Of a stretch of 64,000 bases of DNA, positions 11,249 through 22,256 are shown piece by piece. Position numbers and translations under genes: made by a program. Numbering within the stretch: the stretch's first letter is position 1; every line of letters starts with the position of its first letter. The stretch covers positions 62,001 through 126,000 of the forward strand of contig VCJN01002435.1 in NCBI GenBank assembly GCA_006384855.1. The letters run 5' to 3'. The stretch comes from Tetraselmis striata (Eukaryota > Chlorophyta > Chlorodendrophyceae > Chlorodendrales > Chlorodendraceae). The notes under the pieces were generated by a model that saw only the letters and a program-made list of their open reading frames with translations, was not told where the DNA came from and did not search any database.

Positions 11249-14200
11249 ATGGGCGCGCTAGGCGCAGTGTTGCCCGGGAGCGGCAGGCTGGTGCTGCAGC
11301 CTGCTGCCGGCAGGCAGGCCGCCCGGTGTGGTCGGCGTAGCGCAATGCCGCCCGCGGCGCTGCCCGCACCGCGCCCCTCGCACTTCCGCGACAACAGCAG
11401 CCTGGGCGGCAACGGCGGCGGTGACAGCAGCGGCGGCGGCACCGCCCCCAACGAGTCCGTCATGGCGGAGTACATCAACCATGTGTACAACAGCATGAAT
11501 GACATGGAGACGGTCGGCCTGACGGTGGACCACGACGTCGTGACCGGCACGCCGGCGGCGCTGCGCTCGCTGGACGTGCCCAAGCTGCTGGCCTCCATGG
11601 CGCAGATCCAACGCAAGAACACGGAGCTGCAGCAGCAGCTGACGGAGACGGTCGGCATGCTGAGCACCGCCGCGGAGGTGCTCAACAACTACAGCGACGC
11701 CAAGCAGGTGCGCCTCCGTCCGCGCCCAACCCACCCAAGGGCGCAATGCTGTCGCGAAACGGCGATGGCGCATGCCGCACTCACAAACGGCTGGCCATTC
11801 TGTTGGGTGCTGCGATCCTGGAGGGATCCGATCTGCAGCACGCAGCCACTGGGATCCACCGCTCTGCCCCCCCCCCCCCCCCCCCTTCCCTTTAAATTAC
11901 CGTCATGTTGCACAGCTTGCACCGACAAGAGGGGGGGGGGGGGGGGGGGGGGGGCAATGACCAGTTTTCGCCTCCTCTGCTGCACCAGCGCGCGGCTGCA
12001 CCTGTGCACATCACACGGCTTGTGGAGCATGGCGGAAAGTATCGCCGACTGACTTGTGATGGTTTGGTCTGGTCTCTTTCCTGCACGCGCTGCCAGCTCC
12101 ACAGCGCTGCGGCCGTCAACGGCTCTGCCTCAAGGAGGGCCAACGGCGCGGTGAACGGCGCCAATGGGCACCCGCATGGCGCGCCCGGCGGCGGGGAGGT
12201 GTCGCCCGACGCGGCGCTGGAGGCGGCGCTGCGCGCCAAGCTGCAGGCGCAGAAGAACGGCAGCGAGTTTGCCATCCAGCACCCGGGCACGATGGCCAGC
12301 ACCAAGACCAGCCTGGCGCGCGACTTTGACACGGACAGCTGCATGGTGACGGTGCAGGCGGTGGCGCGGCTGACCTCCGTGCCCGGCAGCGACCAGGCCA
12401 AGCCGGGCGGCGTGGAGATGCCGCACCTGGTGGCGCTCGCCGCGCAGGCGGCGGTCAACTCGGCGGCGGAGCTCTCCCGCACCCTCAACACCAACCTGAA
12501 GGCCACCACGCACACCGCGCGCCGCATGAATGTGCACAAGCACCTCCGCAAGGTGCTGCTGCGCGGCGCGATCGTCCAGGCGGAGAGCATGGGCGCCAGC
12601 GAGTTTGGCCACGAGTCGTTCAGGGTGGAGCTGAAGGACCCCGACTCAGAGCAGATCATAAAGGCCATCTTCAAGCCGCGCGTGGCGGGTGCGCCCAGCC
12701 GGCCTTCCGCATTGCTGCTTTCATACCTACGGGTGCCGACGCACCTACAGTAACCCTTACTCTAACCCTCGAATTGGGCTTGCTGGCAACCTGAAAGAAC
12801 ATTCAGATTAGTCTCGTCTCGACTTGACCTCTGGCGGGTTGGTGTTCGCGGTGCTATTATAACCATGCCCGCACCCGTATCTAGCGCACTTTGATGATCT
12901 CAATTGTCAGTCTATGCAGGTCGCCAATAGCCTCTTCCCGTCATTGGCGGCACGCATGATTCCTGCTGTTGTGTTTATATCTTCGTGTGTGTCTGTGCGC
13001 ATTTGCGTATATGCGCCACTACTGGATGTACGCGAGTACACATCTCCGCCCATGAAGTGTCTGTTCATAGGCTGATAACTCCCCTGCTGCCTTCAACCCC
13101 TACCGCCCCCCACCGCCTCCTGGCGCTGCAGCTACCCAGTCCAAGGTGGTAGCCGGGCTGACTGGCTGAGAGTAGACATGCCCCTGAGCCCCCCCCCTCC
13201 CTCTGCACCTCCCTCCTCCCCCCGGCTCGGCAGGTGACGCGCAGGGCTGGCACCGCGCGCCCATCGAAGCCGTCGCCTACAAGCTCAACCTGCTGCTGGG
13301 GATGGACCACGTGCCGCCGGTGGCGTACCGGACCGGCGGCATGGACGTCGACTACCACCACTTCGAGGAGGGCGCGTTCATGTACTTTGCGGAGAACGCC
13401 TCGGAGCTGAAGGTGCGCAGCCGGTGGAAGGGCGCCGGCGCCGCGCGTTGGGAACTCCATGTTTGAGTTGTTAGCCCCCTCGCAAAGAAGGGAAGCCTAC
13501 GCTTGTCGGGACATTCCGCACACAGCGCCATAAATGTGGCACGGAATCTCCGGGTCGGCGGTGCGAAACATTTCATTGTGTTGGCGACCCGCAAACACAG
13601 CTCAATGTTGCGGTGCCTGTCATGGATTATTGCAAGCGGCCCCAGAGCATGTTCTGGCTGCCTAATGAGTGGCTGGCCCTCCCCTGTGACGCCCGCGCCC
13701 CCCAGGAGCACGACCCGGCCACGTGGGGCATCCCCAAGGAGGTGCTCCTCTCGGACACGCGCATCCTGGATGTGCTGCTGCACAACAGCGACCGCCACCA
13801 CGGCCACTTCCTCATGGGCAGCCACTGGGTGGAGGGCAGGTGGGAGGGCAGCGAGTGGAAGGTGCGCCCGCCGCTGACATCCCCTTGCCGGAGAAGTACC
13901 AACGCAGCCCGGGTGTGTGGACCACATATTTCTGGAAATAAAATCGAAATTTCCCGGAAATAGAAAAGGGAAAGATATCTCGTCCAGGAATATGTCAGTA
14001 CATTTCTGCCGTCATTACATTTTGGCCGCCCCGGGATGGGACGGCCTCTCCGTTTGCCATGTGGTGTAGACGGGGCAGAGCATCCGCGCCCACCGGCGGA
14101 CGGCCCATTCACATGCCCTACCGTGCTCTTTACCAGCGGGCGGCCACATAACATAACTCTGACACGTGCTCTCGACGCATGTCTGTGTGCCATTAGATTG

Positions 14201-14810
14201 CCGCGACACCCCCAGCCATGATTACCCCGTTTGCACACCATCGCACGCAAACATCTGTGCCGCGATGTATTGCATTGTGATACATTTGCTCTCTGTAATC
14301 GCCCCCCCTCTGTGTGGGTGATGACAACCTGACAACTTGAGCGAACCCACAGCTTGCGCACGCTGCGCCCGCGTGCCCCACAGACACGCCCTTGAGGGTC
14401 GGTTTTTAGGGCATGGCCTTAGCAAGCAGCCAGTCACCCACTCTCATGCCTGCGGCGCGGTGCCGACCTGACCCCCCCCCCCCCCCCCCCCCCCCGCCCA
14501 TGTGTGTGCCCCCCCCCTCGCGCAGGGCATCCAGCGCCCGATTCTGATCGACCACGCGGCGGGCTTCCGTCAGGACGCGGTGGTGACGATGGAGCACGAC
14601 AACGCGTTTCAGACGGGCTCCGTGCGCGTGGTGAGCGCCAAGACCTACCTGCGCCTGCGCTTCCTGGACGCCTCCTCCATCGCCAACAGCTTCTCGCACT
14701 TCCTGTCGGAGCGCGAGATGCGCGAGATGCTCATCCGCCGCAACCAGATCCTGCGCTACCTGGACGGCCTGGTGGAGACGCAGGGCTACAGCAACACCGT
14801 CATCGAGTGA
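11249..14810 (+). CDS. Atypical kinase-fold protein, FAM20-like (5 exons)
   Basis: Exons 11249-11707, 12097-12688, 13234-13412, 13601-13861 and 14526-14810 join in frame to 591 residues ending TVIE. All four donors read gtgcgc. The N-terminal ~110 residues are Arg/Pro/Ala- then Gly/Ser-rich, and a coiled coil follows (QRKNTELQQQLTETV, about 115-150). The C-terminal ~280 residues show an atypical kinase core: AIFKPR (likely ATP-binding Lys), GWHRAPIEAVAYKLNLLLG with DHVPPVAYR (typical of FAM20/HipA/PI4K-like N-lobes), ILDVLLHNSDRHHGHFL (catalytic-loop Asp) and ILIDHAAGF (metal-binding Asp in a DFG-like place). The substrate is unknown. No clear signal peptide or membrane segment is seen, unlike secretory FAM20 kinases; the basic N-terminus could be an organelle-targeting sequence. 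A later in-frame ATG at 11341 is an alternative start. The fold assignment is firm; the subfamily is inferred. Confidence 0.8.
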
Positions 14811-17150
14811 GCGGCCGAGCGCCGCCGCCCAAAGTTAGAGACTCCAGGAAGGCCCGGGGGTGGTGCCGTGGTCCTTGCAGACGTCCAGCCAACCCCCGAC
14901 CTCGCCAAGATATCATTCAGACGCATGAAGTGCCTCCAAAGGCTGGAAGCAAGCGGGCCGCCCGCCGACAAAGGCTCATAGTCCCCCGGCGAGATCACGG
15001 GAGGGTGGGCGGGGCCGCCCGCGTGCTACGTGAGCCATTTTTCCCCCTGGCCGGTGTCGGCGGGGGGTTTGCGTTTACACACGTGAAGCGTAAGGGAGTG
15101 GGGCCCGCGTGGGCCCGACTTGGGGTTTAGTTTGTCTGGATTAGGTTTCCTCATTACTTGCGTAGCGAAATGGTGGACATGACGCGTGGTAGGTGAGCCA
15201 GCGGCCGAGGGGTTTCCTGTAGCTTCAGTTCAGGTAGGCAGTGGCGCCCACATGGCAGGCGTGACGGCGCCTACGCGTCGGCAGGCGTACATACAGTGGG
15301 GACAGAGCAGTTGGCTGCCCTGCCTGCCGAATAATAAGTAGAAGTAGCGTCAACGTATGGTTTAAGACAACAAAATGCCCCGCTGCTGTGATGCATTGCG
15401 GCTGAGCGCCGCCCTCCGCCCCCCCCCCCTGCGCCGCCGCTGCCAGGCATCCATCCCCCTTCGCGGGTGTAAAATCCACGGACCCGGGCGGCAGAGAGAT
15501 TCATACCATAAAGTGACAAAGCCATAGTCTGGAGTCGCGTCTCATGGCGCGGTTCAGTGGGAGCAGTGATTGGGATATAACCCTTTTTAGGCAATCTCAT
15601 AGAACATAAGTACTGCGGAGCGGCATGCAGAAACTGACACCGATGCTCTGCGCCGGTACCCGGACTAATACTTCGTACTTGTATCGGGGTTGGGGCACAG
15701 CACCAATAAGGCTGACCAACGTCGGTCTTTCAGTAGTCACACTCACATGGCCCGCCGTCAACATCCCAGCAACACAATCATCCACAAATTCAGAATGCTG
15801 GTGGGCCGTTTCAAGGTTGGGAAACTCAGCTGGGGCAAGGCGCGCTCTCTTCCGATGCGCCCCGCCACCTCCGCTCCCGCCACAATCATGCCAACAGATG
15901 GGCTGATCGTGCGGAGGGGCAGTCGAGATGGAGGGCGTACTAAACTCGTAGCACGGCTGCTCACCGGTCAGTGCCGTCCTAGACGACGACCGTGGTCCCC
16001 CGGATGCGTTTTGGAGACCGTGTTCGAGACGAGGTAGAGAGAGTGGCATGTGGCACTGTGCGAGTGCGACTTTCTGCCGGCGAGGGGGTTGGTTTCTTGC
16101 ACCTGTCAACGCTTGAAGGTCTTTGAAGGCGTTGACCGGGGCACAATTCCCGATCCTTGATGTTAATACCGCTGATCTCAGCAGCGAGACGGCCGAGCCG
16201 CTCGACCACCGGGCGGTGGGAGCGCAGCGCTGGGACAGGCTGCGACTTCCGGGCGGAGCACAATAAACGGCGGCAAAAGCAAACGAAATGCTTTGCTCCG
16301 CGGGTTGGGGCTTGCCCCAACTCGCATTCCTCGAATGGGCCGACGCCCAAACGGGTAGGGCGGACCTTTCGTGGTCAGTGCCGGGTATTTTGATGGCAGT
16401 GTTTTAGACGGTGATCCAACAGTGTTGGAAATTCCGTCACTGGCGTCCAATTAGACTTGCAGAATGCTTCGGCAATTTGCTTGATGACTATAACGGAGCG
16501 TCGCCTACCCAGGGCTTTCCGTAACTGGATCGCTGCCTAAACGGCCGTCGTAGAGACGCTGCAAGGGTTTCACTGGTGCCAGTCCTGTCCCGGGGGCGGG
16601 AAAATCAAAAACGGCGGCAAGATGTGCGGAAACGGCGGTCATGGGTTTGTGCGGCCGGGGTAGCGCAAACAGGCTCGCGCGCCATGTAAAGGTACGCGCG
16701 TAATCCCCCGTAAGGCTCACGTCAGGAGTCACGTGTCGCGTGCCGTGCCTCCAAATTTTAAAACGCCGTAATTTCAATTTTCACATTGTTTTAGCGGTAC
16801 TGCCTGGTTGAAGGCCCGAGAATCATCAGTGTACAGCGCTTTCTGGCCGTCTGGCGGTGGACGGAAGTTGTGGCGGACCATGCTGGACCGCGCAGCGCCG
16901 CACGAAAGCATCGCACCATACAGAGTGGAATTTTCGCTTTCCACGACAGATCGCGTTATTTTCCCTGCTACTGCGCATACCGTCCGTGCTTGCTGCCGCC
17001 ATCGAGGCGGCCGGGTCCCAGCCTCCCTCCCTCTTCCGACCTAGGTATGGCGCCGCAAGCAGTGGGGGGCGCAACCCCGCCGGCTCTCCAACCACGAGGC
17101 GGCGCATGGCGGTGGCCCCACCCCACCGATTGGGTCCCCACCGACCCGCG
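14811..17150. other. Intergenic region, no supported gene
   Basis: This lies between the 3' end of the kinase-like gene and the 3' end of the convergent PGP phosphatase gene. A TGTAA poly(A)-type motif lies near 15466 but is far from the upstream stop. A copy of dispersed repeat family 2 occupies about 16364-16606. Open frames are short and overlapping without recognisable domains. Confidence 0.5.
16364..16606 (+). repeat. Dispersed repeat family 2, copy 1
   Basis: About 240 bp beginning CCTTTCGTGGTCAGTGCCGG and ending near CACTGGTGCCAGTCCTGTCC. A diverged copy lies at about 54500-54748 in the same orientation, and its 3' part recurs at 19987-20052 (GTAGAGACG then TGCAAGGGTTT). It is non-coding, possibly part of a mobile element's end or a short non-autonomous element. 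Confidence 0.6.
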
Positions 17151-17323
17151 TCACCAGATGCCCGGCTCGTTCACAAACGCCTGCGTGGCCGCGCGCGCTG
17201 GCGACTCCAGCAGCGCCTGCTCCGGCGGGTCGTATCCCCAGCTGGTGAGCTGATGCACCAGGTTGTCCTCCAGCTTGCGCGCCTGCCGTGGGCAGACACG
17301 AGAGTTTTGGGGGGACGGGTGAA

Positions 17324-17354
<31 letters not shown>

Positions 17355-18926
17355 AGGTTGACTGAGCTCACTTGAGGGGCTGCGTCATGGCCCACCGGGC
17401 TCTATAATGCCGCGACAATTGCCCCCCCTATCCGGCCCACCACGGTGCCTCCGACCTCCAAGGGGCGAAGGGGGGGGGGGGGGGGGGGGGGGGGGGATGC
17501 GCGCACCATCCACACGGTGCTGGGCTCGCCCTTGCCCGTCAGTGGCGCGCAGCGCACGGTGAACATGCCGTTCTTGTTGCCGAAGGCGACGTCGGTGAGG
17601 TAGCGGTCGCCCACCATCACCAGCTTCCCGGCGCCCACCCTGCCCATCAGCACACCGCGGCACGTCGCATCATATCACATCCTATCCCATCCCATCCCAT
17701 CCCATCCCAGTAGACGATATTTACCTCGCCACACCACGATGCATGGCATCACCCCTAATCACATTGTCTCGCACTTACGACATCCCACCATATCACATGC
17801 CACCGTATCATATCATATCACATCACACCATGCCACGCCACCTCGCAACTTGTCCCGCCACATCACAACGCATGGCATCACAATGCATCAGGCCTCCTGC
17901 GACATTACATCACATCATGTCCCTTCTATCCTAGGGCATTGCGACACACCATGCCCCGCCACATCACAACGCATGGCATCACAATGCATCACGCCTCCTG
18001 CGACATTACATCACATCATGTCCCTTCTATCCTAGGGCATTGCGACACACCATGCCCCGCCGCATCACAACTTGCCACACCAGACGATATCACGCCACAC
18101 CACAACGCAAAACATCACAACGCATCACATCATATCAAACCATGCCACGCTGCCTTGCCGCTCATGGTATCATACGACACCCCATGCTGTGGCAGGGCAG
18201 CACGGGGCGCCGGTCTGGGGGAGAGGGGGCAATGAGGGGCGCACCCAAAGTGCTTCTCCAGGTCCTCCGCCCCACCCGCAGGTTTCTTCTCGCGGTGGCG
18301 CAGCACGTCGATGCCCAGCGCCGCCTCGATGGCCTCCGCCTCTTTGCCTGTTACTCCGCGCCGCCTCAGCCGGGGACCCGCCAGACGAGAGAGAGGGGAG
18401 AGTACACGGGCAAAGAAGTGGGGGATGGGGGGGGGGGGGTTGGGCGTTTGGTTTGTAGGGAGGGCATTACCTTCGGGGTCAAACTGCTGCAGCCCCGCCG
18501 AATTGCTGTACAGCGCAACCGCACCCCCGAAGACCGCCTTGCATTCCTCCAGCGACGCGCTCAGTGGCGGGTGCACCTGCAGAGGCGCCCCAAAGCGGCG
18601 GCGGCTGGTGAGTCGCGCGGCGTCCCCCGCTACCCACCGCCTCCTTCTCGGGGCAAGCCCCTGCCCTGCCACGGAGCAGCTGCATGCTGGATTCTGTAGA
18701 CAGCTGACAGGCGTCTGCGCGGAGGGCGGAGTGAGAGCGGATGTCTCCTCGGAGGTCGCTCACATTTGGTTTTTGTCCTGGCGTGGGTATAGATGGTAGC
18801 AATGCAGTGGAGTCCGCCCCTTGACCCACAATCAGCAGCAGGCCGGCGCAGAGATTGGGAGACAGAGGCAGCGGCAGAGACAGAAGGGGGGGGGGGGGGG
18901 GGGGTGCAACAGAATGGCGCGCTTCT

Positions 18927-18957
<31 letters not shown>

Positions 18958-19479
18958 CCGCAGCGCGTACGGCTCCGTCAGCGTGTTGTCCTTGTCAAAC
19001 ACCACTCCGCGGTAGCCCGCCTCGTGCAGCGCCTTCCAGTTCACCTGGGCGAGCGGGATCAGCGCAGCTTGCTCAGCCAAGGCGAAGCTACTTCTGGGCC
19101 ACCGCTTCTAGAGCGCTGACGAGCCCCGACTTTTTTTTTTTTTTTTTACAATCTGTCCTTTTTTATATTGTCCTTTTCTTCGCAGTGAGCATTGGCTGCC
19201 GAGCAAGACGCTCACCCAGCGGATGTCCGGCAGGTCGATGTGCGGGATCGCCAGCCTCCGGTTGCCCTGCATATGGAGCGACACGGCAACTCAGCCTCCG
19301 GGATGCCGCTGGCGACGGCAGTGTTCGCAGGACGGACGGTGTATATCGGCGGGGATATGGGGAATCGGCCGCCGCCACGTGCGAGTCGGCCGCCCGGACG
19401 CGGCAGCACTCACCCCGATCACGCCCAGAAACAGGCCGATGCCCGCTGAGTTGAAGTTCTGGCCCAGCGAAGACGCCAT
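17151..19479 (-). CDS. Phosphatidylglycerophosphate phosphatase, GEP4/PGPP1 type (7 exons)
   Basis: HAD-superfamily phosphatase that dephosphorylates phosphatidylglycerol phosphate to phosphatidylglycerol, needed for thylakoid and mitochondrial anionic lipids. Exons (-): 19479-19414, 19266-19216, 19044-18958, 18576-18471, 18347-18245, 17639-17507 and 17282-17151 join in frame to 225 residues. Family signatures in order: GQNFNSAGI near the start, AIPHIDLPDIRW, GYRGVVFDKDNTLTEPY (HAD motif I; the first Asp of DKD is the nucleophile), VALYSNSAG (motif II Ser), VLRHREKKPAG (motif III Lys) and LVMVGDRYLTDVAFGN (motif IV GDR...TD). The order matches plant PGPP1 closely. The start used lies only three residues after a possible acceptor, so a further upstream exon carrying a transit peptide may exist. 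Most introns carry long poly-C on the sense strand. Confidence 0.88.
17670..18170. repeat. Intronic tandem repeats in the PGP phosphatase gene
   Basis: Inside the 605-nt intron between exons 5 and 6. It starts with a CATCC pentanucleotide run (about 17670-17708) and continues with CA/AT-rich text. A tandem duplication of period 101 bp (17858-17958 and 17959-18059) differs at very few positions, and a partial third copy follows. The few differences suggest recent duplication. Confidence 0.75.
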
Positions 19480-20403
19480 GAGGACCTGCACGTGGCCAGC
19501 GGCAGCGGTGAGGGAGGGCGCAAAAGGGGGGGGGGGGGGGGGGTGTATTCCGGTATGGTGCAGCTTTACCGGGCGCCGGCGAGATCGCCGGCCGACAGAG
19601 CCCGGGGAGGTGGCCTGCGGAAGGTGCGAGCGGTCAGCGGTCAGCCTTCCCTGCCGCACGTAGGGCAGTCGCCAGGGGGTCGGGCGATGGGGTGACGTGG
19701 GGTTGCTGTGGGCGCCTACGTGCGGGTGGGGGTCGCAGGGCGTGCGTTGCGCGGCGAGAGCCGGTCGGCCAGCTGCGGGCCCGCCCACGAGCATGCCGCG
19801 CCGCGGACACCGGCGGTATGGAGATTATCGGCTGCGCACGGTGGTGGGGCCGACGGCTCAAGTAGCGATGCGTGGGGACTACTCAGCAAACGGGGAAGTC
19901 TTTGCATACTCCACTCGCTGCCTGCTGACAGACGAGCGATGCTGCTGACGAGATGGACGCCGTGCTCAACATTCGCCTTGCTCACTACCGTCGTAGAGAC
20001 GATGCAAGGGTTTCATCAGGGGTCAAAAACCCCTGGTTTCACTGGTGCCAGTCAACTACCCGTAAGTGCCCGGGAAAACAACTACGGGTACCCGCGGGCA
20101 CTCGCGGGCCTGCCGGGCTGTTTCCGCTGATGGCAGGACGATGACAGACTCGGCGCGCGCGGGCGGCTGGTTGATGCAGGAGGCTCCGAAACCATCAACA
20201 GCTTCCACTTCAACCGAAACCATCAATCCGCGCGCGGAACGCGCCACCCGCGCCGACGACGGGTACGGGTACCAGTACGATGACAACCGAGCCGCGCTAC
20301 GTACTGATGATAGCGACTATATGCTGTTCGATTTTCTGGATTTTCTTCTGGACTTCTGTTCGGATTTCTTGAATTTTGCAACTAGCACATATGTAATCAT
20401 CAT
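19480..20403. other. Intergenic region upstream of the PGP phosphatase gene
   Basis: Contains the 5' flank of the minus-strand PGP phosphatase gene, a G run near 19526-19542, a partial copy of dispersed repeat family 2 (19987-20052), and a dispersed segment at about 20335-20400 that recurs at about 29432-29490. No supported gene. Confidence 0.5.
19987..20052 (+). repeat. Dispersed repeat family 2, partial copy
   Basis: Shares GTAGAGACGATGCAAGGGTT and CACTGGTGCCAGTC with the longer copies at 16364-16606 and 54500-54748. It has an internal insertion that forms a small inverted repeat (GGGGTC, spacer, GACCCC type). Confidence 0.5.
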
Positions 20404-20525
20404 TTACCCAAGGAGGCACGATTTGCCAAAGAATGTCAGCTCGCTTACATTTGAGGCTAAGACGAGAACCACAGGCTTGGCCTGGGTGTCTCCTAGCGCA
20501 GAAAGATGGCTGTGGGTGGGTGGGT

Positions 20526-20699
20526 GCGCGAGCCGGTTGAGGCGAGCGCAAAGCAGAGAGTGCCGGTGCCCGAGGGCGGATCCCTCAGGTCGTGGTGCTG
20601 GTGCGGGCCGGCAGGCCCCAGTCCGTGCGCCGACCGCGGGGATCGTGCGCAGTACAACATTGCTAAGTACTGTAAACCTCTAGATGACTACATCTGACC
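20526..20699 (-). repeat. Direct repeat A2 of the YR element
   Basis: About 174 bp near-identical to 22083-22256. The shared block runs from TGCGCGAGCCGGTTGAGGCG to GATGACTACATCTGACCA on the plus strand. High identity implies recent insertion or gene conversion. Confidence 0.85.
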
Positions 20700-20701
20700 A
20701 T

Positions 20702-22038
20702 TTACCCAAGGAGGCACGATTTGCCAGAGAAGAAAGCCAAAGGCTTGCACAGGTAGCGAAGTGTAGCGGCCGGACGGGGACGAGCTAGCAGCAGAACCGC
20801 AGCATAGCAGCTCGCTGCCGAGGCCGCGCCTTTGCGCAGCCTGTGCGATGCCCACGTGACACTGGGGGGCGGCTGGGCGCCCGCCGCCAGGCAGGCGTCC
20901 CGCAGCCAGTCAGTGGGAGTGGCTGAAAAGGACCAAGCGGCGGAAGGCTCCAGCGGGGAGACGCTCCAAAACTTGGTCGGCAGGCCGGCGCCTGAGAGAG
21001 GGCGGCAAGAAGGCGGGGCTCGGCCGCCATCGACACCGTCCAGGGCGCTCCAGAGCCCGGGCGCGGGCGCCGTGCGCGGGACGGGCGGCCCAGGTACTGT
21101 ACACGGTACTGCAGTGACGGCCGTACCGCCAGGGATTGGCCGCAGGCCTTAGCATAACAGCGAAGATACAGGTACTTGTCGTACGCTGTCAGACCCCGCT
21201 GCTCCGCGAGGCTGCGGGCGGCGGTGTCGTCGGTCAGAATCCACAAGCGAGGCTCGTCGCCGTCGCGTGGGGGTGGCTCCAGACCGGAAGGGGGGACTTG
21301 ACCGAAGTAGGCGAAGTCGACGTACTCGAGCTCGGTGTCGAGTGCGTCCAGCTCAGCAGGAAGGGGCTCTCGCGCTCCTTGCTCACCACCCTCGGGCGCA
21401 GGCGCGCCCGCGGGAATGGCTGGCTGGGTGCCTTTGGGAGGAGGCGGTTGCACGGGAGGGGCCAGTCGAGCGAGTAAGGCGGCCGTAGCCGCCTCGAACT
21501 GCTCGGCCAGCCGCTTCTCCAGGGCTATTGCTTGGGCCGTCAGGCGTTTTTCCAATTCGGTGTCGTCGTCGGTCAGAATCCACAAGCGAGGCTCGTCGCC
21601 GTCGCGTGGGGGTGGCTCCAGACCGCAAGGGGGGACTTGACCGAAGTAGACGAAGTCGACGTACTCGAGCTCGGTGTCGAGTGCGTCCAGCTCAGCAGGA
21701 AGGGGCTCTTGCGCTCCTTGCTCACCACCCTCGGGCGCAGGCGCGCCCGCGGGAATGGCTGGCTGGGTGCCCTTGGGAGCAGGCGATAGCACGGGAGGGG
21801 CCAGGCGAGCGAGTAAGGCGGCCGTAGCCGCCTCGAACTGCTCGGCCAGCCGCTTCTCCAGGGCTTCCGCTTGGGCCGTCAGGCGTTTCTCCAATTCCGC
21901 GATGGATGCCGCAGTGGCGCCGCCCGGGGCGTCGTCGACTAGGGCGTCTTCCGGTACAGGACGAAGGGGCATCCTGCTGTCGCGGGGTGGGGAAGGTGTA
22001 GCGTCTCGGGAGGCTGAGGCTCGGGTCCGAGTCGGCAT
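20702..22038 (-). pseudogene. Gag-like/coiled-coil ORF fused by frameshift to a tyrosine-recombinase C-terminus
   Basis: ATG at 22038 (MPTRTRASASR) opens a long frame to 20785. Its body contains a tandem duplication of a 113-residue unit (339-bp period, copies starting near 21231 and 21570): coiled coil LEKRLAEQFEAATAALLARL, a Pro/Ala/Gly linker, DTELEYVDF, and EPRLWILTDD. After GLTAYDKYLYLRCYAKACGQ the likely coding frame shifts. Another frame then reads DWLRDACLAAGAQ and WASHRLRKGAASAAS (HRLRKG at 20845-20828), the H-x-L-R box of tyrosine recombinases, and stops at 20702 in repeat B1. The recombinase Tyr region is not recognisable and the N-terminal catalytic Arg is absent, so the enzyme is not functional. 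Probably an internal-deletion product. Confidence 0.6.
21231..21905 (-). repeat. Tandem duplication, 339-bp period, inside the element ORF
   Basis: Two in-frame copies of a 113-codon unit starting near 21231 and 21570, differing at scattered positions. It keeps the reading frame, so it arose while, or regardless of whether, the ORF was coding. Confidence 0.8.
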
Positions 22039-22082
22039 AGAGTAAGCTGACACTCTGCTCGACTGCTAGAGTCGAGACTGCT

Positions 22083-22256
22083 TGCGCGAGCCGGTTGAGG
22101 CGAGCGCAAAGCAGAGAGTGCCGGTGCCCGAGGGCGGATCCCTCAGGTCGTGGTGCTGGTGCGGGCCGGCAGGCCCCAGTCCGTGCGCCGACCGCGGGGA
22201 TCGTGCGCAGTACAACATTGCTAAGTACTGTAAACCTCTAGATGACTACATCTGAC
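22083..22256 (-). repeat. Direct repeat A1 of the YR element
   Basis: Second copy of the 174-bp repeat at 20526-20699. The sequences immediately outside the two copies differ, which fixes the boundaries. Confidence 0.85.

Larger units (their letters stand above)
20404..22256 (-). mobile_element. Compact tyrosine-recombinase element with split direct repeats (A1-ORF-B1A2-B2)
   Basis: Read on the minus strand: A1 (22256-22083), coding region (about 22038-20702), B1 (about 20727-20700), A2 (20699-20526), B2 (about 20525-20404). A1 and A2 are near-identical direct repeats of about 174 bp. B1 and B2 share an exact core, ATTTACCCAAGGAGGCACGA plus TTTGCCA on the plus strand, with weaker similarity beyond. 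This is the split-direct-repeat order of PAT/kangaroo/TOC-type DIRS retrotransposons. The coding region has no reverse transcriptase but holds a tyrosine-recombinase C-terminal motif, so it looks like an internally deleted, non-autonomous derivative. A dinucleotide AT is shared at the A1 outer end, the B1/A2 junction and the B2 outer end, as expected for a recombinase crossover core. No target-site duplication is seen. Confidence 0.7.

Noticed and set aside
11905-12096. 5' half of the 282-residue frame starting at 11905
   Set aside because: It starts in a G-run intron of the kinase-like gene. Only the part from 12097 is a real exon.
11258-12674. Long minus-strand frames opposite the kinase-like gene (171, 260 and 160 residues)
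   Set aside because: They are antisense shadows of GC-rich exons and follow the conserved plus-strand coding exactly.
17739-18235. His/Thr/Ser-rich frames over the CACACC/CATCAC tract
   Set aside because: They are translations of a simple tandem repeat inside a PGP phosphatase intron.
20526-22256. Ordinary LTR retrotransposon with 174-bp LTRs
   Set aside because: The extra B1/B2 repeat pair, the recombinase box, the lack of RT and integrase and the lack of a target duplication fit a split-repeat YR element better.
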